The notes: generated by a model from the sequence alone, not told the origin. Counted from the first letter of the stretch, positions 35,534-44,155 are shown. The stretch is DNA of 64,000 bases from an uncultured Pedobacter sp. (GCF_946480185.1 NZ_CAMLIG010000012.1:1-64000); one strand, 5' to 3'. Numbers and translations: made by a program.

Positions 35534-37129
35534 ATGTCAAAAAATTACGGTTCAGCCCTTTACACTTTGGTTACAGTTTTCTTCTTTTGGGGATTTGTAG
35601 CTGCATCAAACGGGATATTTATCCCATTCTGTAAAACGCATTTTAATCTCACTCAGTTTGAATCTCAATTAATAGACTTCACCTTTTACGGAGGCTATTT
35701 TATTGGATCGTTGATACTTTTTTATACTTCGCAAATTACGAAAGTCGATATTCTCAATAAACTAGGTTTCAAAAACGGAATCATTATCGGACTAATTATC
35801 TCTGCCGCAGGGTCTTTATTGATGATCCCTTCCGTTCACTCTGGTTCTTTTGGTTTTATCTTAACTTCTTTCTTTTTCATAGCTATCGGTTTTTCATTAC
35901 AACAAACTGCGGCTAACCCCTTTGCAGTAGCATTAGGTACTCCGGAAACCGGGGCAGACAGGTTAAATTTAGCCGGAGGAGTTAATAATTTCGGCTCTTT
36001 ACTGGGGCCAGTAATTGTGAGTGTTGTTTTGTTTGGCACAGCAGCCGGTGCTGATGTAAAGAATGTAGATATTACCTCTATCAACAACTTATATTATATT
36101 TTAGCAGGTTTATTTATTGCAGTAGCTATATTTTTTGCAGTATCTAAACTGCCCAAAGTAACCAGCGACGAAAAAATAGAGGCAAGTAATAAAACCAATG
36201 CTCCATTATTGATTTTGCTTCTGGCTTTTATGTTGATATTAGCCGAAGGTCCGTTAACTCAACTGACAGGTTTAAGTACATCCGTTTTTGTTTATGCGTC
36301 TCTTATCATCATTGTAGTCACACTCTTGGGGTCTATTTCATCAGCTAAAAAAAATCCTGTAGGTTGGGGCGCAATGAAGTTCCCACAGCTTATTTTAGGG
36401 ATGTTGGCCATATTCACTTATGTAGGAGTAGAAGTTAGCATACAAAGTAATTTAGGCGCATTATTAAGTACACCAGCATTTGGATCATATTCAAATGCCA
36501 TGATTGCTCCTTTTATCTCTTTGTACTGGGGAAGCTTAATGATTGGCCGCTGGACAGGTGCAATCAGTGCTTTTAATTTAAAAAAGCCTGTCAAAAATTT
36601 CTTAACTGTAATAGTCCCATTTATAGCATTTGCTGTAATATTATTCCTCAATAGCATTAGTGGAACCGATATCAGTGTATTTTATTTGTACACCATTTGT
36701 ATTTTAATATTGGTTGTAGGCTTTTTCTACAGTCAGGAAAAGCCCGCAAAAACATTGGCTGTATTTTCTACGTTAGGGGTTATTGCCATGGGAATAGGAC
36801 TTTTAACTTCCGGCACTTTAGCAACTTATGCTTTTATTAGCGGAGGTTTATGTTGCTCTATTATGTGGCCATGTATATTTTCATTAGCCATTACAGGTTT
36901 AGGTAAATATACCAGCCAGGGCTCTTCTTTTTTAATCATGATGATCTTAGGTGGCGCTATTATTCCTCCGGTACAGGGGATCCTTGCAGATAACAGTGGC
37001 ATCCATTTATCTTATATTATCCCAGTTATCTGTTTTTCCTATCTTTTATTTTTTGCATGGAAAGTTAGTCAGGAATTAAAAAAACAAGGTATTGATGTAA
37101 ATAAAATACAAACAGAAGGAGGACATTAA
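35534..37129 (+). CDS. Sugar MFS transporter (FucP/GlcP-like, FHS family)
   Basis: The 531-residue polytopic protein starts with SALYTLVTVFFFWGFVAASNG, typical of the fucose/glucose/galactose:proton symporters. FSLQQTAANPFAVALG and AGGVNNFGSLLGP, also characteristic of this family, follow. About 12 or more hydrophobic segments are visible. It should import a monosaccharide across the inner membrane. It sits 6 bp downstream of a GH71/99-like gene and 4 bp upstream of the ROK kinase gene, so the transported sugar is probably the released monomer that the kinase phosphorylates. Length exceeds the usual 420-440 residues by a longer central region, with extra hydrophobic stretches. Sugar specificity cannot be read. 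Confidence 0.9.
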   Translation: MSKNYGSALYTLVTVFFFWGFVAASNGIFIPFCKTHFNLTQFESQLIDFTFYGGYFIGSLILFYTSQITKVDILNKLGFKNGIIIGLIISAAGSLLMIPSVHSGSFGFILTSFFFIAIGFSLQQTAANPFAVALGTPETGADRLNLAGGVNNFGSLLGPVIVSVVLFGTAAGADVKNVDITSINNLYYILAGLFIAVAIFFAVSKLPKVTSDEKIEASNKTNAPLLILLLAFMLILAEGPLTQLTGLSTSVFVYASLIIIVVTLLGSISSAKKNPVGWGAMKFPQLILGMLAIFTYVGVEVSIQSNLGALLSTPAFGSYSNAMIAPFISLYWGSLMIGRWTGAISAFNLKKPVKNFLTVIVPFIAFAVILFLNSISGTDISVFYLYTICILILVVGFFYSQEKPAKTLAVFSTLGVIAMGIGLLTSGTLATYAFISGGLCCSIMWPCIFSLAITGLGKYTSQGSSFLIMMILGGAIIPPVQGILADNSGIHLSYIIPVICFSYLLFFAWKVSQELKKQGIDVNKIQTEGGH

Positions 37130-37133
37130 ACTG

Positions 37134-37994
37134 ATGAAAAAGATTAAAATAGGAGTCGATATTGGAGGTTCACATATTACCGCTGGCCTGGTCAATTTAG
37201 AGGAAGGAACATTAATAAAGGAAAGTTTAGTTAGGCGAAGCATAGATTCAGCAGCGTGTTGTAATATTATTATAAATGAATGGGCACAAACTATTAACAG
37301 TTTGATTAAAAACCACCAAGATTATCAAATTAAAGATGTTTGTATTGCAATGCCAGGACCATTCGATTATAAAAAGGGCATCAGTTTAATGCAAAACCAG
37401 AATAAATATGATGCATTGTACGGTTTAAACGTTAAAGAATTACTATCGGAAAAATTAAATTTACCGGTCAAAAATATCATACTAAAAAATGACGCATTAT
37501 GTTTTTTATTAGGCGAGATCTATAGCGGGAGTATGATGGGCTATAATAATGTAATAGGAATTACCTTAGGTACCGGATTAGGATCCGCTCACTTTGTTGA
37601 CGGCAAAATAAAAGATGCAAATCTTTGGGAAATGTCTTTTAAAGGAACCATTGCCGAAGAATATATATCTACCAGATGGTTTACAAAAAGATGGAAAGAG
37701 GTTAAAGGCGAGGAAATTAAAGGAGTAAAAGAAATTATAAGCGCTGAGAATAGTCAAAAAGAAATAGATATTTTGTTTGAAGAGTTCGCTCAAAATTTAG
37801 CCGAGTTTCTATACATCTTTATCAAGAAAAAGCATCCTGCCGCAGTAGTTTTAGGTGGCAACATCATGAATGCACAACACCTTTTTTTAGCTAAAGTACA
37901 GAAGTACTTATTTGAAAAAAAAATGGGTATAAGCATCCCAATTAACAATTCTAAACATGGGGAAGTAGCTGCGTTAATCGGATCAGTCTTTTAA
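37134..37994 (+). CDS. ROK-family sugar kinase
   Basis: The 286-residue protein opens with the ROK phosphate-binding motif IKIGVDIGGSHITAGLV. A catalytic-type Asp lies in LKNDALCFLLGE, near residue 121. The second phosphate motif GITLGTGLGSAHFVDG and AAVVLGGNIMNA complete the fold. The zinc-binding CxCGxxGC motif of many ROK proteins is absent and no DNA-binding N-terminus is present, so it is a kinase, not a repressor. In a GH92/GH99 locus the likely substrate is mannose, glucose or another hexose released by the glycosidases. Its start lies 4 bp after the transporter stop, indicating co-translation. Confidence 0.88.
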   Translation: MKKIKIGVDIGGSHITAGLVNLEEGTLIKESLVRRSIDSAACCNIIINEWAQTINSLIKNHQDYQIKDVCIAMPGPFDYKKGISLMQNQNKYDALYGLNVKELLSEKLNLPVKNIILKNDALCFLLGEIYSGSMMGYNNVIGITLGTGLGSAHFVDGKIKDANLWEMSFKGTIAEEYISTRWFTKRWKEVKGEEIKGVKEIISAENSQKEIDILFEEFAQNLAEFLYIFIKKKHPAAVVLGGNIMNAQHLFLAKVQKYLFEKKMGISIPINNSKHGEVAALIGSVF

Positions 37995-38117
37995 ATTACT
38001 TGTTGGGTTAAGTGGCCGAAAAGAATCTGTAATCTTCTTCTCACTAGCTACGTTAAAATTAAGGAACCCCATTCTAAATCACTATTTAGAATGTTCTAAT
38101 TTCTAGTACATTTAAAC

Positions 38118-38299
38118 TACATCTTTGAGCTATAACAAATCAAAATAAAAGTGAATAATTGGTGAGTAGCGTTTTAAATTAGCTATAAACACTTGACTAA
38201 CAACAGCACTTGAAAACACGAATTCGACTCCACTACGGGATACAAATTAAGCAGCAATCACACACGATTGCTGCTTTTTTTATGCAATAGGACGAATTT
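38118..38299 (+). repeat. Direct repeat copy A, left boundary of the 4.1 kb island
   Basis: About 180 bp here is repeated in the same orientation at 42391-42572. Shared blocks include TACATCTTTGAGCTATAACA, CACTTGACTAACAACAGCAC, ATTCGACTCCACTACGGGAT and ATCACACACGATTG, then ATAGG(A/G)CGAATTT after the hairpin. No ORF runs through it. The block near 38222-38245 is faintly reminiscent of a tRNA 3' end, but the T-stem does not pair. It may be a small RNA gene, a mobile element end or an attachment site. It occupies most of the gap between the ROK gene and the next gene; the remaining 38300-38411 is a pyrimidine-rich stretch with nothing else seen. Confidence 0.85.
38250..38281 (+). terminator. 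Intrinsic terminator within repeat copy A
   Basis: A perfect 10-bp stem (38250-38259 with 38266-38275, 6-nt loop ACACAC) is followed by six T. In copy B the corresponding arms keep a 7-bp stem only if two G-U wobbles are allowed on the plus-strand RNA. It could end the plus-strand transporter/kinase operon or a short RNA made from the repeat. Confidence 0.88.
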
Positions 38300-38411
38300 G
38301 TTTGGATTCTAAGTTACTTTTTACTTCTTCTTTTACTGCAATATTTTTCTTTCAATTTTACTTCTTTCTTTTTACCTTAAAAATCCAATGAATCTAGCAA
38401 TGAGTTTTATA

Positions 38412-38843
38412 TCACTTGCTAATAGTCCATAGATTATCTTTCTTCAGGTCTGGGAATAAAACTAAGGCGCAGGCATTTTCATCTTCAGAAAGATAAACTT
38501 CCCCATATCTTCTGCACATGTCAAAAGAATAATCCATCAATACTTTTATTCTTTCAACCCGATGTTTATCCTTTTTTACGATATAATTGACACTTAAATT
38601 TTCATCAAACGCACTTTTATCATATTGGTAAATGCTCGTTGGAATGGTAACTAAACACATGACTACCAATAGAAAGCTGTATGAGATATCAAAAATAAAT
38701 ATTTTTCCTTCTAGAATGCTCTTTATAGAGCCAGGCATGTATAAATGTAAATAGTCAACGTATGAATACAAAAAAATAAAGCTTACCCAAAGCGTTGCAA
38801 GTTTTAATTTCACATTTACTTTGTGGTCTTGTAATGTGTTCAT
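38412..38843 (-). pseudogene. Chimeric ORF: DUF6326-like membrane half joined to a GNAT-acetyltransferase fragment
   Basis: Using the ATG at 38843, the 143-residue product begins like DUF6326 small membrane proteins (MNTLQDHKVNVKLKLATLW, then two hydrophobic segments at about 15-35 and 55-78). After IPTSIYQYDKS the character changes to a soluble, charged stretch (SVNYIVKKDKHR, MDYSFDMC, GEVYLSEDENACALVLFP) that looks like the N-terminal part of a GNAT acetyltransferase and stops after about 60 residues. Neither half is complete. I infer an internal deletion joining two genes, with the acetyltransferase end lost near repeat copy A. The start is 10 bp past the stop of the gene at 38854. Family assignments are from memory and need a search. 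Confidence 0.55.
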
Positions 38844-38853
38844 CGTTATTCTG

Positions 38854-39483
38854 CTAAAAATTAAATCCAACATTAAGTCCCGGTTCAGGAAAAACGAATT
38901 TAGACCATTTGTCATCCAACCGTTTAAATCCATCAGGCAGTTGCGTGTGATAAGCCCGATGGGTCATACAAATAGAAGGTTGAAAGAAGAACCTGTCCTT
39001 GAAAAGTTTGATGTGATAGCCCATTCGGTATGAATTGAAAATCTGAAAACCATTATCTATTTTCTTTCCATTCTCATTAACGAAAATCTGATAGGTAGGC
39101 ATTACATCGAGTTGGGCATATATACCTTTCCATAAAAATCGGACGTAAGAAGCTGTTGCCCCATACTCACGTACATAGCCGGGAAATTTTTCTTCTGGTT
39201 TTTTGTAAGCTTTATTTAAAAATGGATGGATACCGTTAGGCCAAGCGTATTTCCAGGTTTTTGGAGAAATTCTGATGATGTCCTTATTTGTAATCCTATA
39301 GCCAATATCTACCTGAACGAAATTGGGAGGGTTTTCGGTATCAAAATTCCCGATTAATACAAATAGAGAAGTGCCAATAAACCACTTGTTATAGGTACTG
39401 TCTGTGTTGGCATATTGTGCATTTACTTTTAAACTACTTACTAGCACAGTGATAAGTATCATCCATAAAACTTTCTTTTGCAT
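38854..39483 (-). CDS. Outer-membrane beta-barrel-like protein, function unknown
   Basis: The 209-residue protein has a signal peptide (SLKVNAQ, cleavage about 22). The rest alternates aromatic and polar residues in strand-like segments (VDIGYRITNKDIIRISPK, YAQLDVMPTYQIFV, FQIFNSYRMGYHIKLF) and ends with GLNVGFNF, a C-terminal aromatic as in outer-membrane barrels. I do not recognise a named family. It precedes the chimeric remnant by 10 bp and follows a Crp/Fnr-type gene, all on the minus strand, so the regulator may control it. Confidence 0.7.
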   Translation of the reverse strand: MQKKVLWMILITVLVSSLKVNAQYANTDSTYNKWFIGTSLFVLIGNFDTENPPNFVQVDIGYRITNKDIIRISPKTWKYAWPNGIHPFLNKAYKKPEEKFPGYVREYGATASYVRFLWKGIYAQLDVMPTYQIFVNENGKKIDNGFQIFNSYRMGYHIKLFKDRFFFQPSICMTHRAYHTQLPDGFKRLDDKWSKFVFPEPGLNVGFNF

Positions 39484-39588
39484 ATCTTTTTATTTTTAAA
39501 TGATAATGCAAAAGTAGAATGGTGATTTACTCTAATTCGTTCACTAAAGTTAAGAAATGAAGCTCTTAGACTAAACTGAAAGAAAATG

Positions 39589-40161
39589 TTATCTTTTCAC
39601 AAGCCGACTTCTCAACCTACTCAATGATTGGGGTTTGATGCCTAGATAACTTGCTAACTGATATTGTGGAACACGTTGAACCAGATCCGGTCTTTTTTGT
39701 AGTAAATTCAGGTATCGTTGTTCTGGTGAAGATGTTTTAAACTCGTCAAAGTCAATTCGTTGTTTGGCTATATGTTCCGCTGAAAACATTCTACACATGA
39801 CGTCAAACTTTGGAAATTTAGAGTTTACTTCTTCTTGCATATCAGAATTTGAAATAATCAATAAACTGTCTTCAGTACAATTTATATAATGTTTGGATGG
39901 GGTTTTACTGAGCACACAAGCAGGTGTCAATGCTTCCATTTCAGTGTAGAAAGCAGTAGTTCTTTCTTCACCATCTACTAAATAATAAGATCGAATGCAA
40001 CCTTTTAAAACAAAGTAGCTGTCTTTCGATTTTTGTCCTTCTTTAAGTAAAACCGTTCCTTTCTTTAGGTTGTGAAATAGGTTTAAAGAAAGTAATATGT
40101 TCTTTTCATCATCCGTGAGCGAAATGTATTTTGATATAAAGTCAAAAAGTAATTTTTCCAT
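39589..40161 (-). CDS. Crp/Fnr-family transcriptional regulator
   Basis: The 190-residue protein has an N-terminal cyclic-nucleotide-binding fold (about 20-120: LKKGTVLLKEGQKSKDSYFVLKG, IRSYYLVDGEERTTAFY). A C-terminal helix-turn-helix (about 150-188) contains YQLASYLGIKPQSLSRLRSRL, typical of the short Crp-like regulators of Bacteroidota. The FNR cysteine cluster is absent, so it should not bind iron-sulfur. The effector is unknown; in this group cAMP-binding residues are usually not conserved. It lies 105 bp upstream of the barrel gene on the same strand and diverges from the frameshifted barrel gene at 40604, which are its likeliest targets. Confidence 0.9.
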   Translation of the reverse strand: MEKLLFDFISKYISLTDDEKNILLSLNLFHNLKKGTVLLKEGQKSKDSYFVLKGCIRSYYLVDGEERTTAFYTEMEALTPACVLSKTPSKHYINCTEDSLLIISNSDMQEEVNSKFPKFDVMCRMFSAEHIAKQRIDFDEFKTSSPEQRYLNLLQKRPDLVQRVPQYQLASYLGIKPQSLSRLRSRLVKR

Positions 40162-40603
40162 TTTTCTATAGACAAAATCCTATATTTTAAAAATAAAGGT
40201 ATTAAAAAACAAGGTAAACTGTTATTGATCATTAACTTTTAGCCATAGCTGTTTATAATTACGCTAAGCCACAAATCCTTAAGTTTTTTTAATTCAATAC
40301 AAAAGGTGGGTTTTTTTATTGAATGACATTACTGCTTCTTGATTAGTGTATGAGTATTTAGGGTATACTTCAATTTTAATAATATCTAATATTTTTTAGT
40401 TTTTATCTCCAATAAAAGAAAGACAATTTATTAAAAGTCATCTTATCTCCAATAGTTAAATATTCACCAATTTCTATATGGAGGCCCTTATTTCTTAACT
40501 TAAGTTAACGGATTTGAATTTTATCGATTTTAACTTTACGGTGATCTTATTTCTCATTGGAGAATAAATCAAATCATATTACTAACAGCAATTATAAAAA
40601 AAG
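40162..40603. other. AT-rich divergent intergenic region
   Basis: A 442-bp gap between the Crp/Fnr gene (minus) and the barrel gene (plus). No ORF or RNA is supported. TAACTTTA near 40526-40533, about 70 bp before the barrel gene, resembles the Bacteroidota -7 box, with a TTTG upstream at a shorter spacing than usual, so it is only a weak promoter candidate. Confidence 0.35.
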
Positions 40604-41120
40604 ATGAAAATCAAAATCACATTTATCCTTGTATTTTTAACTACAACTACGCTATTCGCACAACAAAATGGAGCCTTCTCTAAAGGAGATAAATCATTAA
40701 ATATCGGTATTGGTGTAAACTCTTTTTATGATGGAGGTATCCCTTTTGGAGCATCTTTTGAACAAGGAATTACCGAAAATATAAGTATCGGGGCTAATGT
40801 TGATTACCTATCTACCGACTACCTTTCTTTTAAATTTACGGCTTTCTACTTTGGCGCTAGGGCTTCTTACCATGTTAATCGCTTATTAAAAATAGAGAAC
40901 AAAAAAATTGATGTTTATGGCGGACCTACTAATAGGATATAGAAGTTTTTCATTGAAGGATACTAATCAAAACCTAGGAGATAACTATGGAAGTGGATTG
41001 TATCTTGGAGGATATGTTGGAGGCAGATACAATTTAAATAATAAAATCGTATTATTTGCGGAAGTTGGCGGTATTGGTAGTACCAATGCTAGAATTGGAG
41101 TGTCCTTCAAACTTAATTAG
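40604..41120 (+). pseudogene. Outer-membrane beta-barrel gene broken by a single-base frameshift
   Basis: Two overlapping frames together read as one small barrel protein. The first (40604-40942) has a signal peptide (TTLFAQ, cleavage about 19) and strands to KKIDVYGG. The second frame continues with LLIGYRSFSLKD, GSGLYLGGYVGGRYNLNNK and ends ARIGVSFKLN. Removing one base near 40924 (an A in CGGACC) would join them as ...DVYGGLLIGYRS... and give about 171 residues. This may be true gene decay or a sequencing error. The intact protein would be an OmpW/OmpA-type or porin-like barrel of unknown role. Confidence 0.75.
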
Positions 41121-41264
41121 CAACAATCTTAATATTTTTCCATTTCGTCATTTCAGCCTTTAATCCTCTTTAAAATAAATAGCCTACTTTTTATGAATGC
41201 AATAATGTAGCTAAGTATAAAACAATAAACATCAATTTAAATATTAATAATTAAAATCAATTTT

Positions 41265-41651
41265 ATGAAAAAATTAACAATCGCAATCATTGCCGTTTTT
41301 ACAATCTTAGTTTCTTGCAGTAAAAATGATGATAATCCTACTCCTGCAGATAGTAGAAATATTAAGTATGAAATTACGGGAAATGCAACAGGTACTTTTG
41401 ACGTGACTTATACTACGGGTTCTGGCAGTGGCACAAATGAAGCACCGACCAGTCTTCCTTGGTCAAAAGAAATAGTTTTACAAAATGATGTTAATTCCGT
41501 AGTCATCAATTCAGCAGTAATTGGAGCAACACCTGGGAAAATAATTACTACCAAAATTTATGTTGGAGGTGTAGAACGAAAATCTGAAACTGCAACAGTT
41601 CAATCAAATGGAACAGCAATTATAGCAGGATTGAGCTATACAATTAAATAA
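41265..41651 (+). CDS. Small lipoprotein, MmpS-like beta-sandwich
   Basis: The 128-residue protein has a lipoprotein signal peptide (TILVSC, Cys about 19) followed by an acidic tether (SKNDDNPTPADS). The remainder (NIKYEITGNATGTFDVTYTTG, VVINSAVIGATPG, KIYVGGVERKSE) looks like a single Ig-like beta-sandwich related to the MmpS-type domain seen in small Bacteroidota lipoproteins. It has no catalytic motif. Its place next to another lipoprotein and a damaged barrel gene gives no clear function. Confidence 0.72.
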   Translation: MKKLTIAIIAVFTILVSCSKNDDNPTPADSRNIKYEITGNATGTFDVTYTTGSGSGTNEAPTSLPWSKEIVLQNDVNSVVINSAVIGATPGKIITTKIYVGGVERKSETATVQSNGTAIIAGLSYTIK

Positions 41652-41760
41652 AGAGTTTTAAAGTAGTATGCTTTTTTTAAAAATAGAATATTAATACTGT
41701 TGAGCAAATGTAATTAAGTATTTTTAGTATAAAGAATCGCTAATTGCTATTATTTATTCT

Positions 41761-42114
41761 ATGTTATTATTGCTTCTAGCATTTGTAAGTTCGTGTGGTA
41801 TAGGACAACACGCCTATGTCGTCAGTTATAATCAAAACGCCACTCAGATACACTTAAGAGGAAATAATTTTAAAGTGATTAATCAGGTGAGTGGAAGTTC
41901 AGAGGTATCTTATGCATTTGCAGTTGGAGGTAAGGAAGAAAAGCAATTGTATGAAAATGCATATCCAGCAATGATGAAAAAAGCAAACTTGATGAACGGT
42001 TCTTCAATAGCTATAATCAATGTAATAAAGAAAGAGCACTTTAGTGGTTTTGCCCATTTATTTGTTAAAAGAACGATAACCGTGAGTACTCAAGTCGTTG
42101 AATTTACAAGATAA
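41761..42114 (+). CDS. Small lipoprotein, DUF6567-like
   Basis: The 117-residue product has a hydrophobic start and a lipobox (AFVSSC, Cys about 12). The body contains NQNATQIHLRGNNFKVI, SYAFAVGGKEEKQLYENAYPAMM and TITVSTQVVEFTR, which fit the DUF6567 family. The ATG at 41761 leaves no positively charged residue before the hydrophobic core; the open frame continues upstream to a stop with codons for a lysine but no ATG. The real start may be a non-ATG codon or the signal may be impaired. Function is unknown. Confidence 0.68.
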   Translation: MLLLLLAFVSSCGIGQHAYVVSYNQNATQIHLRGNNFKVINQVSGSSEVSYAFAVGGKEEKQLYENAYPAMMKKANLMNGSSIAIINVIKKEHFSGFAHLFVKRTITVSTQVVEFTR

Positions 42115-42390
42115 CCTCATAAAATCCACTTTGTGATATTTTGGGTGAATACAATTGAGGGCTCATTTGATACCCGTCAGATTTGAATAGATTAAAATGT
42201 AAAATAAATAATATTTTTTATTAAATCTAGTAATTCTGATTAGCATGGTAAGCCTTAATTTAAATCCTAAGATCGTAATTATCTGCGCTAGGTATTTGAT
42301 AAATTCAACATTGTTTGATGGGCATAGCTTCAAGTCCCGTCCAAAATGAATGATATTTTGATCAACCTATTAATTTCACTATCTTAAGGT
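42115..42390. other. Non-coding stretch before repeat copy B
   Basis: No gene or clear signal is seen in 42115-42390. The full gene-free gap runs to 42727 and includes repeat copy B. Between 42573 and 42727 short frames occur in several phases, none with convincing composition. Confidence 0.5.
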
Positions 42391-42572
42391 TACATCTTTG
42401 AGCTATAACAGATCAAAATAAAAGTGAGTAATTAGTTAATGAAGCTATAAACACTTGACTAACAACAGCACCTAAAAACACGGATTCGACTCCACTACGG
42501 GATACAAATTAATCAGCGATCACACACGATTGTTACTTTTTTTATGCTTTGGGGTGAGTAATAGGGCGAATT
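42391..42572 (+). repeat. Direct repeat copy B, right boundary of the 4.1 kb island
   Basis: Second copy of the repeat at 38118-38299, same orientation, with scattered substitutions, a shorter centre and roughly a dozen extra bases after the hairpin. The hairpin (arms about 42515-42521 and 42528-42534, loop ACACAC) keeps seven pairs including two G-U on the plus-strand RNA, then seven T. Preservation of pairing despite change suggests the plus-strand RNA matters. Confidence 0.82.
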
Positions 42573-42727
42573 TATATCATTTGCAAAGTTATCGGTCACT
42601 TTCTAAGCTAATTTTGCATTGGCAGGAAAAGTGATGTTCTTATCTTGGACCGTGGAAGACACAAACATCTATTACAAGATTGTTAGCCTGAAAGTATCCT
42701 TTCTCAGTAACCTAGAACGTGTAAAAA

Positions 42728-44155
42728 CTAACAAACCTTGTTTACCTCCATATTCAGCAACATGCCTAGCTTTTGTATTTTAGAACTAATATGCCCAACG
42801 CCTACAGCACAATGATGGGCAGGCCCAAAACTGTTCCAGGTGTTCACAAAATTTCGAGCGCCTATCGGAAATTTATAACGTGAATTTGTATTTCCAATTT
42901 CCAAAATTGGGCCTCCGACAGATTCGGCTTCTGCAACTAAAAACATCAATTTGCCATCTACTTTTTCTACTACAGATAATAATGTTACCGGCCCATTTTT
43001 TACAGACATCTCAACCGATAACCCGTTTCCAACTTTTCCGTGAAAAACACCTAAAGGGCGCACTTTTGTTTTTCCCTCTGCAATGGTTATATGTCCCGGA
43101 CCATCGTGACCCATCAGTACAACATCTTCTTTAAAATCCATCGCATAATATTCTGTGAAAGAACCACCAGCTTCAAAACAGTCCATTATTTTCATGGCTT
43201 GGGCATTTTTAACTTCATACTCGCCAGCTACAGGGACGTGATTGGCCGTTAGTAAGGTGTTGCCAATAATGATGGAACTAATGGTATCTTCATTATCAAA
43301 GTTTCCGGTACCTTTGTAGTAATAAGCCATAGATCCCAATTGGTACTTTTCTACAAGTTTTTCTAGGGCTACCGATGTTTTTGCTGCCCGTTTCAACTCC
43401 GCCTCAGCGCAATCGGCTTGTATATCAAATGTTTTAACAATCAGTTCAACCCGTTTATTAATTTCCTCATCAGTAACTTCTTTTCTTAAGCTCGCCAGTT
43501 CATCGACCTCTATCAACTCTATATGGCCTCCAAAGTGCGCATATTGTTGCGTTAAATCACTATAAATATCAAGCATACCGCTGTAATAGTGCCCCATACA
43601 ACCCAAACGATTATACGCCATAATATGAGCAACTTTTGCTGCCTCTACCCATTCCCTAATCTCCGTCCAAGCTTCCTCATCATTATGCAACATCCCAGTT
43701 ACTTGGTGAAATTTAACACCCGTACGGTTAAAAACATTCGCAATTTCTGGAACCGGACAAGCAGAACAAAAAGACAACCATTCGCCGGTCATTTTTGTCC
43801 TATCGGTCATTTGATTGAACAACTTATAATCGATAGATGCCTCTGGTGATAAGTTTAATATAATTACAGGAACTTTAGCCCGTTGCACAACAGGCAAAAC
43901 GGTGGAAGAAAGTGCATAGGTTGAAACATAGAGGAAAATGATATCCACATCTTCTTTACGGAACGCTCTCCCAGCTTCAAAAGCACTTTCCGGATTATCT
44001 ATCAGACCTAAGTTAATAACGCCGTCGTGTACTTTTGCAATATTATGTTCCACTACTCTTAAATACCCTTCCAAGCGTTCTTTTAAACCATCAAATTGCG
44101 GCCAATATGTATCTAAGCCTATTCCAAATAGACCGATCTTTAAGTTAGACATCAT
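42728..44155 (-). CDS. AraA/FucI-like sugar isomerase
   Basis: The 475-residue cytoplasmic protein has the length and layout of L-arabinose isomerase-type enzymes (about 500 residues). It opens with KIGLFGIGLDTYWPQF. Metal/active-site candidates are the Glu in PVAGEYEVKNAQ, the Glu in FTEYYAMDF, the His in LMGHDGPGH and the His residues in GPAHHCAVGVGH. Such enzymes convert aldoses to ketoses (arabinose/fucose type). The exact sugar is uncertain; many Bacteroidota members of this group are annotated only as AraA/FucI-like. It is the third gene of a run GH3, GntR regulator, isomerase. No fucosidase or arabinosidase-specific enzyme is obvious nearby. A start one codon later (44152) is possible. 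Confidence 0.82.
   Translation of the reverse strand: MMSNLKIGLFGIGLDTYWPQFDGLKERLEGYLRVVEHNIAKVHDGVINLGLIDNPESAFEAGRAFRKEDVDIIFLYVSTYALSSTVLPVVQRAKVPVIILNLSPEASIDYKLFNQMTDRTKMTGEWLSFCSACPVPEIANVFNRTGVKFHQVTGMLHNDEEAWTEIREWVEAAKVAHIMAYNRLGCMGHYYSGMLDIYSDLTQQYAHFGGHIELIEVDELASLRKEVTDEEINKRVELIVKTFDIQADCAEAELKRAAKTSVALEKLVEKYQLGSMAYYYKGTGNFDNEDTISSIIIGNTLLTANHVPVAGEYEVKNAQAMKIMDCFEAGGSFTEYYAMDFKEDVVLMGHDGPGHITIAEGKTKVRPLGVFHGKVGNGLSVEMSVKNGPVTLLSVVEKVDGKLMFLVAEAESVGGPILEIGNTNSRYKFPIGARNFVNTWNSFGPAHHCAVGVGHISSKIQKLGMLLNMEVNKVC

Noticed and set aside
38222..38245. Possible tRNA 3' end in the direct repeat
   Set aside because: The TTCGACT loop is suggestive, but flanking bases cannot form the T-stem in either copy and no acceptor, D or anticodon arms are present.
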